A stretch of DNA of 64,000 bases, from assembly GCF_027213645.1 (NCBI RefSeq), contig NZ_JAPWGL010000002.1, forward strand, positions 124,001-188,000. The letters run 5' to 3'. The position numbers and the translations under genes were made by a program. Shown piece after piece: positions 1-9,155 of the stretch; the stretch's first letter is position 1; the number at the start of each line of letters is the position of its first letter. The notes below the pieces were generated by a model. The model saw only the letters and a list, made by a program, of their open reading frames with translations. It was not told where the DNA came from and did no database searches. The DNA is from Pedobacter rhodius. Its GTDB lineage: Bacteria; Bacteroidota; Bacteroidia; Sphingobacteriales; Sphingobacteriaceae.

Positions 1-136
1 ATAACGCTTACTGCTAATGAAATTATAATAGCTCTTTTCTTTACTGACACGAGGATTTTTTTTCAAAAATACGCTTATGCAAGAAATTAAATGAGAAAAA
101 CTCAGTCTTTTTTAGTGCAGAATAATATTTGGTTTA

Positions 137-144
137 TATATTTG
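137..144 (+). promoter_or_regulatory. Bacteroidota -7 box before aminotransferase
   Basis: TATATTTG matches the TAnnTTTG -7 consensus of Bacteroidota, 18 bases before the ATG at 163. No convincing -33 TTG element is visible at the right spacing, so only the -7 box is claimed. Confidence 0.4.
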
Positions 145-162
145 CGTTCAAAGTAATTAACC

Positions 163-1359
163 ATGAGCACCTTATCCAGAAGAATCAACAGTTTATCAGA
201 ATCAGCAACCCTTAAAATGACCAAACTTGGTCGCGACTTAGCCGCCAAAGGGGTTAATGTTATCAGCTTAAGTGTTGGCGAACCAGATTTTAATACACCG
301 GACCACGTAAAAAATGCAGCAAAAAAAGCATTAGATGATAACTATACCCGGTATTCACCTGTACCAGGCTATCCTGATTTACGCCAGGCTATTGTTAATA
401 AACTTAAAATAGAAAACAATTTGGATTATGATGTTACTCAGATTGTAGTTTCAACCGGTGCAAAACAATCCTTATCGAACGTTATTTTAACCTTAATTGA
501 TCCGGATGATGAAGTAATTATTCCCACACCTTACTGGGTTTCTTATTCAGAAATGGTTGTACTTGCCGAAGGAAAATCTGTTTTTATTGATACAGATATA
601 GAAAGCAACTTTAAAATTACACCGGCACAACTGGAAGCGGCAATTACGCCAAAATCAAAGCTCTTTATGTTTTCTTCACCCTGTAACCCTACAGGTTCTG
701 TTTACAGTAAAGAAGAACTGGCTGCTTTGGTTAAAGTTTTTGAAAAACATCCTGACATTTATATTTTATCTGACGAAATTTATGAGCACATCAATTTTGT
801 TGACAAACATGAATCCATTGCGCAGTTTGAAAGCATTAAAGACCGTGTAATTATAGTAAATGGATTTTCTAAGGCATTTGCAATGACAGGCTGGAGATTA
901 GGTTATATTGCGGCCAGTAAAGAGATTGCCGCGGCAAACGATAAACTGCAGGGCCAAACGACATCAGGAACCTGTTCCATTGCACAAAGAGCGGGTATCG
1001 TTGCTTATGAGCAAGGTTTAGAAAGCGTTTTAAAAATGAAAAAAGCTTTCCTTCGCCGCAGAGAATTGGTTTATAATTTACTGAACGAAATTCCCGGCGT
1101 TAAAACAAATCTTCCCGACGGCGCTTTCTATTTCTTCCCTGAAATCAGTTCATTTTTTGGCGAAAAAGATGCTGATGGCAATGTAATTAAAGACTCATCG
1201 GATTTAGCACTTTATTTATTAAATGTTGGTCATGTAGCCACTGTTGGCGGCGATTCATTCGGTAATAACAACTACATCCGTTTATCTTACGCAGCATCAG
1301 ATGAAAGCCTGGTTGAGGCGTTAAGACGAATTAAAGAAGCATTGGGTAAATTGGCCTGA
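163..1359 (+). CDS. Pyridoxal-phosphate aspartate-family aminotransferase
   Basis: A class I/II PLP aminotransferase, most likely exchanging amino groups between aspartate and 2-oxoglutarate in the cytoplasm. Its 398 residues are normal for the family. Visible active-site elements are Asn175 in SSPCNPTG, Asp204 and Tyr207 in ILSDEIYEH, the Schiff-base Lys237 in GFSKAFAMTGW, and the arginine of NYIRLSYA near the C-terminus that would bind the substrate carboxylate. It appears monocistronic and is closed by a hairpin before a convergent permease gene. Aspartate, prephenate or an aromatic amino acid as substrate cannot be told apart by inspection. Confidence 0.93.
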   Translation: MSTLSRRINSLSESATLKMTKLGRDLAAKGVNVISLSVGEPDFNTPDHVKNAAKKALDDNYTRYSPVPGYPDLRQAIVNKLKIENNLDYDVTQIVVSTGAKQSLSNVILTLIDPDDEVIIPTPYWVSYSEMVVLAEGKSVFIDTDIESNFKITPAQLEAAITPKSKLFMFSSPCNPTGSVYSKEELAALVKVFEKHPDIYILSDEIYEHINFVDKHESIAQFESIKDRVIIVNGFSKAFAMTGWRLGYIAASKEIAAANDKLQGQTTSGTCSIAQRAGIVAYEQGLESVLKMKKAFLRRRELVYNLLNEIPGVKTNLPDGAFYFFPEISSFFGEKDADGNVIKDSSDLALYLLNVGHVATVGGDSFGNNNYIRLSYAASDESLVEALRRIKEALGKLA

Positions 1360-1396
1360 TAAATTTATAGTTTGCGGTTTTCAGATCGTACTCACA

Positions 1397-1435
1397 AAAA
1401 ATCCCTCGTTAAGTAAAATTTAGCGGGGGATTTTA
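1397..1435. terminator. Bidirectional hairpin terminator between convergent genes
   Basis: An inverted repeat (AAAATCCCTCG and CGGGGGATTTT arms, one mismatch) is flanked by A-rich and T-rich runs. It lies between the aminotransferase stop and the end of the convergent permease gene, so it can serve both. Confidence 0.7.
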
Positions 1436-1455
1436 TTTATAATCACCTAATATTT

Positions 1456-2700
1456 TTAACTTCTTATCGCTTCAACAGGATCCAGTCGTGAAGCAGAATA
1501 AGCAGGCCAGAAACCGGATATTGTTCCGATAATAACTGATATTCCTATCCCTAAAACAATATTATTCAAGCCCAATATAATATGGAAATCGGTTACAGCT
1601 CCGATAACCAGAGCGAGTAGATAAACCAATAACAAGCCAAGTAATCCGCCTAAAATACAGAGTGATATCGCCTCGAATATAAACTGAAGCAATATAAAAT
1701 ATCGTTTAGCACCCAGAGATTTTTGGATGCCAATAATATTTGTACGCTCTTTTACGGAAACAAACATAATATTTGCAATACTAAAGCCACCAACCAGAAT
1801 TGAAAAACCGCCAATCACCCATCCGGCGATATTGACCACATCAAACATTTTATTTAACTGATTCGATAATATTGTTGTTTTATTTAAGGCAAAATCGTCT
1901 TCCTGATTTGGTTTCAAACGATGTATTGATCTCATTACACCCTTGAGTTCGCTCTCTACCTCTTCCAAGGAAACATTATTGGAACCTCTTACCGTTATCT
2001 GAGGGTTATAACGTTCATTTTGCACATCCAAAATCCCCTTTGCAAAATTTATAGGAATATTTACACTTTTATCTAATGAAGTACCCAACATATCTTCACC
2101 TTCCTTTACAAAAACGCCAATAACTGTTACGCGCCTGCCTAAAATCTGTACTTGTTTACCCACAGGCTCATCGTTCCCGAATAACCCTTCTGCTATCTCT
2201 GCACCAATTAAACAAACCGGGGCACCGTTATTATTTTCATTATCTGTAAAATAGCGGCCCGATTGTAATTCAAAATTCCATGTTTTATTAAAATCCTGAG
2301 AAGCAGCCGAAATACTGATACCCTCAACTGAACCACTGCGGTATTTAATTGTCCTGTTTCCTGTAGAAATCTCAAAGGTAATGCCATCAGCATTCTCCAT
2401 CCTGTCTTTCAAAGATTCGAAATCGCGGATTGACGGCTCAGGACGATTTGCATATTTCCACCATGGATAATTATCACCAAAACTCCAAGGCCATTTTTGT
2501 ATGTATATGGTATTGGAACCAAGTTTATCCACACTCGCCTGCAGTTTACCACGAAAGGTATCTACGCCTGAAAAAACGAAAATGATAACAAAAATACCGA
2601 TGGTTATCGCCAAAAGAGACAACATTGTACGTAATTTGTTCTGGCGTAATGCATCAAATGCAAACCGAAAACTCTCGCCTATAAGCCTGAAGATTATCAT
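1456..2700 (-). CDS. ABC transporter permease, MacB/FtsX type
   Basis: A 414-residue inner-membrane permease with the four-helix MacB/FtsX layout. There is one membrane segment near residues 22-45, a large extracytoplasmic MacB-type core (about 46-285), and three membrane segments (about 290-410) ending in the typical SRLDPVEAIRS tail. Such subunits pair with a LolD/MacB-like ATPase and use ATP to drive periplasmic work such as efflux or lipoprotein release. No ATPase is adjacent; the nearest, at 6007-6765, is also on the minus strand and is a plausible partner. The substrate is unknown. Confidence 0.85.
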   Translation of the reverse strand: MIIFRLIGESFRFAFDALRQNKLRTMLSLLAITIGIFVIIFVFSGVDTFRGKLQASVDKLGSNTIYIQKWPWSFGDNYPWWKYANRPEPSIRDFESLKDRMENADGITFEISTGNRTIKYRSGSVEGISISAASQDFNKTWNFELQSGRYFTDNENNNGAPVCLIGAEIAEGLFGNDEPVGKQVQILGRRVTVIGVFVKEGEDMLGTSLDKSVNIPINFAKGILDVQNERYNPQITVRGSNNVSLEEVESELKGVMRSIHRLKPNQEDDFALNKTTILSNQLNKMFDVVNIAGWVIGGFSILVGGFSIANIMFVSVKERTNIIGIQKSLGAKRYFILLQFIFEAISLCILGGLLGLLLVYLLALVIGAVTDFHIILGLNNIVLGIGISVIIGTISGFWPAYSASRLDPVEAIRS

Positions 2701-2857
2701 AATTGTAGTTTAGACACGAAGCCGTTTAAAAGGTTACAGCAATTTGAAAACTAATTATTTTTATTGGAATAATGAAGCCTAAACACATTAATTTGAATTA
2801 AAACATTATATACTATAATTGAGTTTGATAAAATACTGAAAAGAAAAATTAAATTCG

Positions 2858-2865
2858 TATTTTTG
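2858..2865 (+). promoter_or_regulatory. -7 box upstream of queA
   Basis: TATTTTTG fits TAnnTTTG and lies 22 bases before the queA ATG. No -33 TTG is seen at 17-22 bp spacing. Confidence 0.4.
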
Positions 2866-2887
2866 CACCTCAAAAAATTCATCAAGA

Positions 2888-3937
2888 ATGAAATTATCAC
2901 AATTCAAATTTAACTTACCGGAATCATTAGTTGCTAACAATCCTGCTGAAGAACGCGACGAAGCACGTTTAATGGTTTTACATAAAGACAGCGGTAAAAT
3001 TGAACATAAAATCTTTAAAGACGTTTTAGGTTATTTCGACGATAAAGATGTAATGATATTAAACAACACAAAGGTTTTTCCTGCACGTTTATATGGCAAT
3101 AAAGAAAAAACCGGTGCAACCATTGAAGTATTTTTACTTCGTGAATTAAATAAGGAATTACGCCTTTGGGACGTTTTAGTTGATCCAGCGCGTAAAATTC
3201 GCGTTGGTAACAAATTATACTTTGGTGATGACGATTTATTAGTTGCCGAAGTTGTTGATAATACAACTTCCCGTGGCCGTACCATTCGCTTTCTATTCGA
3301 AGGTACAGATGAAGAATTTCGAAAAAATGTTGAAATTTTAGGTGAAACACCCCTACCGAAGTACATCAAACGTAAAGCAACTGCTGAAGATAAAGAGCGT
3401 TACCAAACCATTTTTGCTAAACATGAGGGCGCTGTTGCAGCCCCAACGGCTGGTTTGCACTTCAGCCGTGAGTTGATGAAACGCCTTGAATTAAAAGGTG
3501 TTGAATTTGCAGAAGTTACTTTACACGTAGGTTTAGGTACTTTCAGAACGGTTGAAGTTGAAGATTTAACCAAACATAAAATGGATTCTGAACAATTCAT
3601 CATCGAACAAAAAGATGCTGATATTGTAAATAAGGCAATTGAGGAAAAAAGAAGGATTTGCGCAGTCGGAACCACATCAATGCGTTCTATAGAATCTGCT
3701 GTTTCTGCCAACAGAACTTTAAAAGCAGCCAACGACTGGACTAGTAAATTTATTTTTCCACCATACGATTTCAGTATCGCAAATTCGATGATTACCAATT
3801 TTCATACACCAGAATCTACTTTATTAATGATGGTAAGCGCATTTGGCGGCTATGAAAATGTGATGAATGCTTATGAAGTTGCAGTAAAAGAAAAATATAA
3901 ATTTTACAGCTATGGTGATGCCATGCTGATTATATAG
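2888..3937 (+). CDS. queA: S-adenosylmethionine:tRNA ribosyltransferase-isomerase
   Basis: QueA transfers and isomerises the ribosyl part of S-adenosylmethionine onto preQ1 in tRNA, giving epoxyqueuosine at the wobble position. The 349-residue protein opens with the family pattern [16 protein letters not shown]. It carries [36 protein letters not shown], the conserved [12 protein letters not shown] segment, [16 protein letters not shown], and [13 protein letters not shown]. It has its own promoter-like box and is followed by a short palindromic spacer and ispD in the same direction. Confidence 0.97.
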   Translation: MKLSQFKFNLPESLVANNPAEERDEARLMVLHKDSGKIEHKIFKDVLGYFDDKDVMILNNTKVFPARLYGNKEKTGATIEVFLLRELNKELRLWDVLVDPARKIRVGNKLYFGDDDLLVAEVVDNTTSRGRTIRFLFEGTDEEFRKNVEILGETPLPKYIKRKATAEDKERYQTIFAKHEGAVAAPTAGLHFSRELMKRLELKGVEFAEVTLHVGLGTFRTVEVEDLTKHKMDSEQFIIEQKDADIVNKAIEEKRRICAVGTTSMRSIESAVSANRTLKAANDWTSKFIFPPYDFSIANSMITNFHTPESTLLMMVSAFGGYENVMNAYEVAVKEKYKFYSYGDAMLII

Positions 3938-3940
3938 ACA

Positions 3941-4011
3941 GTATCAGGTATCTAGTATCAAGGTTTTTCTAGATACTAGATACTTATATCTTGATACTTA
4001 TATCTTGATGC
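3941..4011. repeat. Palindromic ATACTAGATAC-type spacer repeat
   Basis: The gap between queA and ispD consists almost wholly of short direct and inverted copies of GTATCTAGTATC/GATACTAGATAC and TACTTATATCTTGA. It can fold into a hairpin. It is probably a simple intergenic repeat; a terminator or attenuator role between the two genes is possible. Confidence 0.6.
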
Positions 4012-4017
4012 TTAACT

Positions 4018-4683
4018 ATGAAATACTATGCTGTAATTGTAGCAGGCGGTTCAGGCAATCGGATGCAAACTGAAACGCCAAAACAATTTCTATTGCTGAA
4101 AAACCTCCCGGTTTTGATGCACACGATAAAGGCTTTTGCACAAAGTGATACACAACCTAAAATAATTGTTGTATTACACGAAAATCAACACAAATATTGG
4201 GCAAGGCTTTGCGAAGAATTCAATTTTAACATTCCTCATACCCTTATAGCAGGTGGAACAGAACGTTTTTATTCAGTTAAAAATGCTGTTGAAAGTATTA
4301 AAGAAGAAAGTTTTGTAGCCATTCACGATGCAGTACGTCCTTTAGTTTCTACTGTACTTATAGACAATTGTTTTCGTAGTGCTGAAATGCAGGGTAATGC
4401 TATTGCTGCCGTACAATCGAGTGATAGCGTTAGAATGCTTAAAAACGGTAAAACATCGGCATTGAAGCGAGACGAGATATACCTTGTTCAAACGCCACAA
4501 ACTTTTAGCTTAGAAATTTTAAAAAAAGCCTATAAACAAGATTTTACAACGCATTTTACTGATGATGCAAGTGTTGTAGAAGCTGATGGTTACGAAATTA
4601 ATATTGTAGAAGGTGAAAGAAATAATATAAAGATTACCTACCCCATCGATTTGGAACTCGCCGAACTTTTGCTAAAAAATTAA
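4018..4683 (+). CDS. ispD: 2-C-methyl-D-erythritol 4-phosphate cytidylyltransferase
   Basis: IspD makes CDP-methylerythritol from MEP and CTP, the third step of the MEP isoprenoid pathway. The 221-residue protein shows the nucleotidyltransferase signature VIVAGGSGNRMQ at residues 6-17, followed by PKQFLLLKNLPVLMHTI. It also has HDAVRPLVS (about residue 103), the family's IHDAVRP motif, and TDDASVVEADGYEINIVEGERNNIKIT near the end, read as the TDDA and NIKIT motifs. A strong hairpin terminator follows the stop. Confidence 0.95.
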   Translation: MKYYAVIVAGGSGNRMQTETPKQFLLLKNLPVLMHTIKAFAQSDTQPKIIVVLHENQHKYWARLCEEFNFNIPHTLIAGGTERFYSVKNAVESIKEESFVAIHDAVRPLVSTVLIDNCFRSAEMQGNAIAAVQSSDSVRMLKNGKTSALKRDEIYLVQTPQTFSLEILKKAYKQDFTTHFTDDASVVEADGYEINIVEGERNNIKITYPIDLELAELLLKN

Positions 4684-4687
4684 ACAG

Positions 4688-4718
4688 AAAGGAGTTTCGA
4701 TGCGAAACTCCTTTTTTT
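4688..4718 (+). terminator. Rho-independent terminator after ispD
   Basis: Perfect 9-bp arms GGAGTTTCG and CGAAACTCC with a three-base ATG loop, followed by seven T residues, starting 5 bases after the ispD stop. The flanking A run lets it work on the minus strand too, downstream of the small membrane protein gene. Confidence 0.88.
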
Positions 4719-4761
4719 ATAGCTTAATTTTATACTTACGGTTCGTAAGTTTGAAAATGCA

Positions 4762-4920
4762 TTACGCTGCCCTGCCGATAATTTTAAGCAGAATTGCAAT
4801 AACTGCAATAACCAGTAAAACATGAATAATGTTACCCACGTCTCCAAAGCCGTGAAATACAAAACCTATAACCCAAAGTATCACTAATACTACTGCGACT
4901 AAATACAATAAATTTCCCAT
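4762..4920 (-). CDS. Small lmo0937-type membrane protein
   Basis: A 52-residue ORF starting MGNLLYLVAVVLV and ending LKIIGRAA. Two hydrophobic segments (about residues 4-22 and 31-47) surround a short glycine-rich turn (FHGFGDVGN). Length, hydropathy and the G-N-IIHVLLVIAVIA pattern match the widespread lmo0937/DUF5670 family of tiny stress-associated membrane proteins of unknown function. It ends before the ispD terminator, which would also terminate it from this side. An A-rich leader precedes the ATG. Confidence 0.8.
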   Translation of the reverse strand: MGNLLYLVAVVLVILWVIGFVFHGFGDVGNIIHVLLVIAVIAILLKIIGRAA

Positions 4921-5057
4921 CTGTTAATTTTTTTAGTAAGTTAAAATGTTGAAGTATTAACACAGAAAATTCTTGTTTTGTTTAAAAAATGTAAAAAAAA
5001 ATTCTAAATCCAGTTTGAAATGCTTTTAAAGAGAATCTTATGATTCTTATAAGCAAA

Positions 5058-5091
5058 AAAAAAACTCCCGATTTCAGTCGGGAGTTTTTTT
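5058..5091. terminator. Hairpin terminator at the end of the DUF2795 gene
   Basis: Arms AAAAAACTCCCGA and TCGGGAGTTTTTT with a six-base loop, flanked by A and T runs. The hairpin abuts the stop codon of the minus-strand gene at 5090. Confidence 0.85.
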
Positions 5092-5311
5092 AGTATTCAT
5101 CTTCATTAAAGAAGAAATCTTCTTTAGTTGGATAATCAGGCCAAATTTCCTCTATTGTTTCATAAGGCTCGCCGTCATCCTCTAAGGCCTGTAAATTTTC
5201 GATTACCTCTACAGGGGCACCTGAACGGATGCCATAATCAATTAATTCATCTTTTGTTGCAGGCCATGGTGCGTCTTCCAGGTGGGAAGCTAATTCTAGT
5301 GTCCAATACAT
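5090..5311 (-). CDS. DUF2795 domain protein
   Basis: A 73-residue acidic protein that fits the DUF2795 pattern: WPATKDELIDYGIRSGAP, then ENLQALEDDGEPYE and the tail WPDYPTKEDFFFNEDEY. This small helical family is very conserved in Bacteroidota and has no assigned reaction. There is no signal peptide or membrane segment, so it is cytoplasmic. It stands alone, with a terminator immediately at its stop codon. Confidence 0.85.
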   Translation of the reverse strand: MYWTLELASHLEDAPWPATKDELIDYGIRSGAPVEVIENLQALEDDGEPYETIEEIWPDYPTKEDFFFNEDEY

Positions 5312-5396
5312 ATCGTCAATTCAATTAAATTCTTATTCTTAATAATGCGCAAAGTATATTAAAATTTTTGAGCAAAACAAACTTATTTTTCCACTA

Positions 5397-5945
5397 TTAA
5401 ATACGCGGTATCCAAATGTTTTCTTCTGCTCCGAAATCCATGTTCAGTTTTCGTGCCAAAACAAACAAATAATCACTTAAACGATTCAAGTAAACGGTTA
5501 CCCGCTCATCTACAAAGCTATTTTCCGCTAATTCAACCGTAAGCCTTTCAACTCTTCTGCAAACACACCTGGCTAAATGACAATACGAAACGACAGTATT
5601 TCCACCCGGTAGAACAAAGTGCTTTAATGCAGGTAAAACCTCATTCATAGCATCTATTTCTGTTTCCAACAAGATAATATCAGCATCGTGCAAATCGGGA
5701 ATTTTCATTTTTGATTTTTCTGGATCGGCAGCCAGTGATGCACCTATTGTAAATAACCGGTCTTGAATTTCTTTTAGAAAAGCCCGGTGATGATTTTCAA
5801 TGTCTTGACACATCACTAAACCGATGTACGAATTTAATTCGTCAACGGTTCCATAAGTTTCGATGCGCAGGTGATACTTTGGTACCCGCGTACCACCTAT
5901 TAATGATGTTTGTCCCTTATCGCCGGTTTTAGTATAAATTTTCAT
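5397..5945 (-). CDS. Cob(I)alamin adenosyltransferase, PduO type
   Basis: The enzyme transfers the adenosyl group of ATP to cob(I)alamin, giving adenosylcobalamin. The 182-residue length is normal. The N-terminal ATP-binding loop is MKIYTKTGDKGQTSLIGG. Helical motifs LNSYIGLV (about residue 37) and FVLPGGNTVVSYCHLARCVCRRVER (about 110-134) carry the arginines and histidine used in ATP and cobalamin binding. No other cobalamin gene is in the window. The gene ends at a palindrome-free junction and starts beside a short inverted repeat. Confidence 0.93.
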   Translation of the reverse strand: MKIYTKTGDKGQTSLIGGTRVPKYHLRIETYGTVDELNSYIGLVMCQDIENHHRAFLKEIQDRLFTIGASLAADPEKSKMKIPDLHDADIILLETEIDAMNEVLPALKHFVLPGGNTVVSYCHLARCVCRRVERLTVELAENSFVDERVTVYLNRLSDYLFVLARKLNMDFGAEENIWIPRI

Positions 5946-5947
5946 TT

Positions 5948-6006
5948 CAAAAGTTGAAAGTTAAAGTCGAAAGTTCAACGCATTAAACCTTTAATTTTCA
6001 ACTTTT
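5948..6006. repeat. GAAAGTT palindromic spacer
   Basis: The spacer between the adenosyltransferase and the ABC ATPase holds an inverted repeat (AAAGTTGAAAGTTAAAG against CTTTAATTTTCAACTTT) with internal GAAAGTT direct repeats. It can form a hairpin between two genes in the same direction. Confidence 0.5.
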
Positions 6007-6765
6007 CTAGTTTATTTTTTCCCAATCACTGCCGCTTTCTTTTAATGCCTGTAAACGGGGTGAAACATTTTTTATGTCGGTGTTAATATAATCATTTTCA
6101 ATCAGGCCATCACGCATACGTACAATCCGGTGCGCATGTTGCGCGATGTCTTCTTCGTGAGTTACCAGAATAATGGTATTGCCTTTACTGTGAATTTCTT
6201 CCAGCAAACCCATAATTTCTATGGATGTCTTCGTATCCAGATTACCCGTAGGCTCATCGGCAAGTATAATCGACGGATCGTTAATTAAAGCCCTTGCAAC
6301 GGCAACGCGCTGACGCTGCCCACCTGATAATTCGTTGGGTTTGTGATCCATACGATTTCCCAAACCTACATTCTCCAAAGCTTTTTTTGCACGTTCATCC
6401 CTGTCTTTTTTGCTGTTGCCTGCATAAATTAATGGCAAAGCCACATTATCTAAAGATGTTGAACGTGGCAGAAGATTAAAAGTTTGGAAAACAAAACCAA
6501 TTTCCTGATTACGGACTTCTGCAAGCGCATCATCAGTCATGTGGCTAACATCCGTTCCATTTAACACATACGTTCCGCTGGATGGTGTATCTAAACAACC
6601 CAAAATATTCATTAAGGTAGATTTACCTGAACCGGAAGGCCCCATTAATGCTACAAATTCGCCTTTATTTATATCTAAACTAACTGATTTTAAAGCATGG
6701 ATTACTTCTGAACCGATAACGTACTTACGACCAATTTCCTTAATTGTAATGAGTGGTTGTGACAT
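6007..6765 (-). CDS. ABC transporter ATP-binding protein, LolD/MacB type
   Basis: A 252-residue cytoplasmic ATPase subunit. Walker A is GPSGSGKST (42-50), the Q-loop is at [10 protein letters not shown], the signature is LSGGQRQR (146-153), Walker B is IILADEP (166-172) and the H-loop is His203. The [23 protein letters not shown] stretch is typical of the LolD/MacB/FtsE group that drives FtsX-type permeases. No permease is adjacent. The orphan permease at 1456-2700 is the nearest candidate partner. Confidence 0.93.
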   Translation of the reverse strand: MSQPLITIKEIGRKYVIGSEVIHALKSVSLDINKGEFVALMGPSGSGKSTLMNILGCLDTPSSGTYVLNGTDVSHMTDDALAEVRNQEIGFVFQTFNLLPRSTSLDNVALPLIYAGNSKKDRDERAKKALENVGLGNRMDHKPNELSGGQRQRVAVARALINDPSIILADEPTGNLDTKTSIEIMGLLEEIHSKGNTIILVTHEEDIAQHAHRIVRMRDGLIENDYINTDIKNVSPRLQALKESGSDWEKIN

Positions 6766-6859
6766 AGTTTTTATTTTTTAGACAAGGAGCATGGCAAAGA
6801 TGTTACAAGAGGACTTAAATTTATCAACCACTTCTTAATTTATAATTAGAAATGGCAAA

Positions 6860-7150
6860 CTATTTTTCAATAATCTTTGGAACCATAAAAAACTGCTCAT
6901 TATGCTTCGCTGCATTTTTTAAACCATCTGCAGTAGAAATTTCCTGATTTACAACATCCTCTCGCCATACATTCGTTGCCTCATTCATATAAACAAGCGG
7001 CTTAACATCACGGGTATCTAACTCATTTAACTTTTCCATGAAAGATAAAATTTTGTTCATTTCAGGAATAAGTGTATCCACTTCTTTATCATCGATATGA
7101 ATTCTTGCTAAATCGGCTATCTTATAAATGGTTTTTGAGTCTAAATTCAT
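6860..7150 (-). CDS. gatC: Asp/Glu-tRNA amidotransferase subunit C
   Basis: GatC stabilises the GatCAB complex, which amidates Glu-tRNA(Gln) and Asp-tRNA(Asn). The 96-residue protein has the family pattern: KIADLARIHIDDKEV, then LIPEMNKILSFMEKLNELDT, then DVKPLVYMNEATNVWREDVV. The start codon lies 2 bases after the end of the acyltransferase gene, so the two are almost certainly co-transcribed. gatA and gatB are not in the window, which is common because these genes are often scattered. Confidence 0.93.
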   Translation of the reverse strand: MNLDSKTIYKIADLARIHIDDKEVDTLIPEMNKILSFMEKLNELDTRDVKPLVYMNEATNVWREDVVNQEISTADGLKNAAKHNEQFFMVPKIIEK

Positions 7151-7151
7151 G

Positions 7152-7877
7152 CTATACTAATTTGCTATTTATTAAATTAAAAACCTTGTTTTTCAAATCA
7201 TCAGTATCTGCATCTGTTAGGCCTGAAGTATTTATTGGTTTATGGATGTAAATATCGCAAATTCCAGGCTTACTTCCATACCTGGCACCATCATCCCAGT
7301 TAATTTTCCAAACATTTGTTATACTAACCGGTACCAATGGGATATTTTTATCAATAGCTAATCTAAAAGGGCCATTTTTAAATTCACCTAATTTTGGCGG
7401 ATAATGGTCATCTATCTTGCCTTCCGGAAAAATAACCAGGCTCATCCCCTTCTCAAGATTTTCTCCTGCTTTTTTAAAAGCCCTGAAGGCCGAAATTTTA
7501 CTATCCCGGTTTACGGAAATATCTATCGTTTTAAAAAAAATTCCAAGAACGGGATTATTTAGCAACTCATCTTTGCCCATAAAATGATACTTTCCCTTCC
7601 CTAAGATACAAAATACCATGATATCGAGGTTAGATGTATGATTTGAACAATAGATATAGGTTTTGTTACTATCTAATTTTTCTTCGAATTGATAAGAAAA
7701 AAAAACTCCTGAAAATAAGCTGCAAAGAAAACTGTTCGCTTTTCTGAAAAAATTTAATGCGCCGTAATATTTCGGGTTACGGGAGGTTAGAAAATAAAAA
7801 GGATAAAATAGAAAGAAAAAAAATAGTATCCAGAATAGATACCATACCCGATGTACTTGTCTTAGAAAGTTGATCAT
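7152..7877 (-). CDS. 1-acylglycerol-3-phosphate acyltransferase family protein
   Basis: A PlsC-type membrane enzyme, expected to convert lysophosphatidate to phosphatidate. The 241-residue protein begins with a strong membrane segment (about residues 11-31). It contains the catalytic HTSNLD motif (80-85, HX4D) and the acceptor-binding FPEGKI motif (150-155). PLVPVSI follows at about residue 182. It is the first gene of a two-gene unit with gatC. The exact acyl acceptor is not settled. Confidence 0.88.
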   Translation of the reverse strand: MINFLRQVHRVWYLFWILFFFFLFYPFYFLTSRNPKYYGALNFFRKANSFLCSLFSGVFFSYQFEEKLDSNKTYIYCSNHTSNLDIMVFCILGKGKYHFMGKDELLNNPVLGIFFKTIDISVNRDSKISAFRAFKKAGENLEKGMSLVIFPEGKIDDHYPPKLGEFKNGPFRLAIDKNIPLVPVSITNVWKINWDDGARYGSKPGICDIYIHKPINTSGLTDADTDDLKNKVFNLINSKLV

Positions 7878-8081
7878 AGATGTATCAAAAATATAAAATT
7901 GTTTGATATTTTAGCTAAATCACGATTTAGTTGGCCGCATCTTATTTTCAGATTATTCATCCGTTGCACAAACAACAGATAACAAACCTGAATACTGGTT
8001 ATACACACTGCCAAAATTCTTAATATTAAAATTGGTACGATTTGTAATTTGCTTACATTTTATTTTTAATTTCGTGCCATT

Positions 8082-9080
8082 ATGAAAGAAACAGTGGTGA
8101 GCGGCATTCGCTCTACAGGAAAATTACATTTAGGCAATTATTACGGTGCGGTAAAAAACTTTGTACAAATGCAAAATGATTACAATTGCTACTTTTTTAT
8201 TGCCGATTTACACTCTTTAACCACACACCCTACACCTGCTGATTTGCATGGTAATATTAAACATGTTTTAGTGGAATACCTGGCAAGTGGAATAGATCCC
8301 GAAAACAGTACGATTTATATACAGAGCGATGTGCCGGAAATTGCTGAATTATATCTTTATTTAAATATGAATGCTTATATGGGTGAACTGGAACGCAGTA
8401 CATCTTTTAAAGATAAGGTTCGTTCAAATCCGGATAATGTTAATGCAGGTTTGTTAACCTATCCGGTTTTAATGGCAGCAGACATTTTAATTCATAAAGC
8501 AACAAAAGTACCAGTTGGCAAAGACCAGGAACAACATTTGGAAATGGCCAGAACTTTTGGAAATCGTTTTAACAGACTTTACAATACCGAATATTTTCCT
8601 GAGCCTTATGCTTTTAGTTTTACAGAAAAGCTCGTAAAAGTACCCGGTTTGGATGGAAAAGGAAAAATGGGAAAATCAGAAGGTGAGGCCAATGCAGTGT
8701 ATTTATCTGATGATCCGGAAACCATACGTAAAAAAGTAATGAGGGCCGTAAGTGATGGCGGACCAACTGAAGAAAACCAGGCAAAGCCTGAAGCCATTCA
8801 AAATCTTTTTGATTTGATGAAAGTCGTTTCGAGTGCAGATACCCATCAGCATTTTGACGATTTGTACAATAAAATGCAAATCCGTTATGGTGATTTTAAG
8901 AAACAATTAGCAGAAGATATGATTATAGCAACAGCACCCATGCGTGAGCGTATTCAGGATATTGCAAAAGATGATTCTTACTTACGACAAGTTGCCAAAC
9001 ATGGCGCTTTAAAAGCTCGTGAAAGCGCACAGAAGACAATAAGAGAAGTACGCAGTTTAATCGGATTTAAAAGTTTTTAA
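8082..9080 (+). CDS. trpS: Tryptophan--tRNA ligase
   Basis: A class I aminoacyl-tRNA synthetase that charges tRNA(Trp). Its 332 residues are standard. The first signature is STGKLHLGNYYGA (HLGN at 16-19, the HIGH equivalent), followed by FFIADLHSLTTH and the tryptophan-site stretch YPVLMAADIL. The second signature is KMGKSEG instead of the textbook KMSKS, a variant accepted in this family. The upstream spacer has a near-consensus TAATTTCG box just before the ATG. Confidence 0.97.
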   Translation: MKETVVSGIRSTGKLHLGNYYGAVKNFVQMQNDYNCYFFIADLHSLTTHPTPADLHGNIKHVLVEYLASGIDPENSTIYIQSDVPEIAELYLYLNMNAYMGELERSTSFKDKVRSNPDNVNAGLLTYPVLMAADILIHKATKVPVGKDQEQHLEMARTFGNRFNRLYNTEYFPEPYAFSFTEKLVKVPGLDGKGKMGKSEGEANAVYLSDDPETIRKKVMRAVSDGGPTEENQAKPEAIQNLFDLMKVVSSADTHQHFDDLYNKMQIRYGDFKKQLAEDMIIATAPMRERIQDIAKDDSYLRQVAKHGALKARESAQKTIREVRSLIGFKSF

Positions 9081-9155
9081 TTTAATTTAATAGATTTGAG
9101 CAACAAGGCAGGATAACATCTTCTTTTTTCCAGCTCACATCTTACACAAAAGCAT

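Noticed and set aside
1456..6765. A complete ABC transporter operon formed by the permease and the ATPase
   Set aside because: The two genes are separated by 3.3 kb with four other genes and lie in separate units; only a possible functional link remains.
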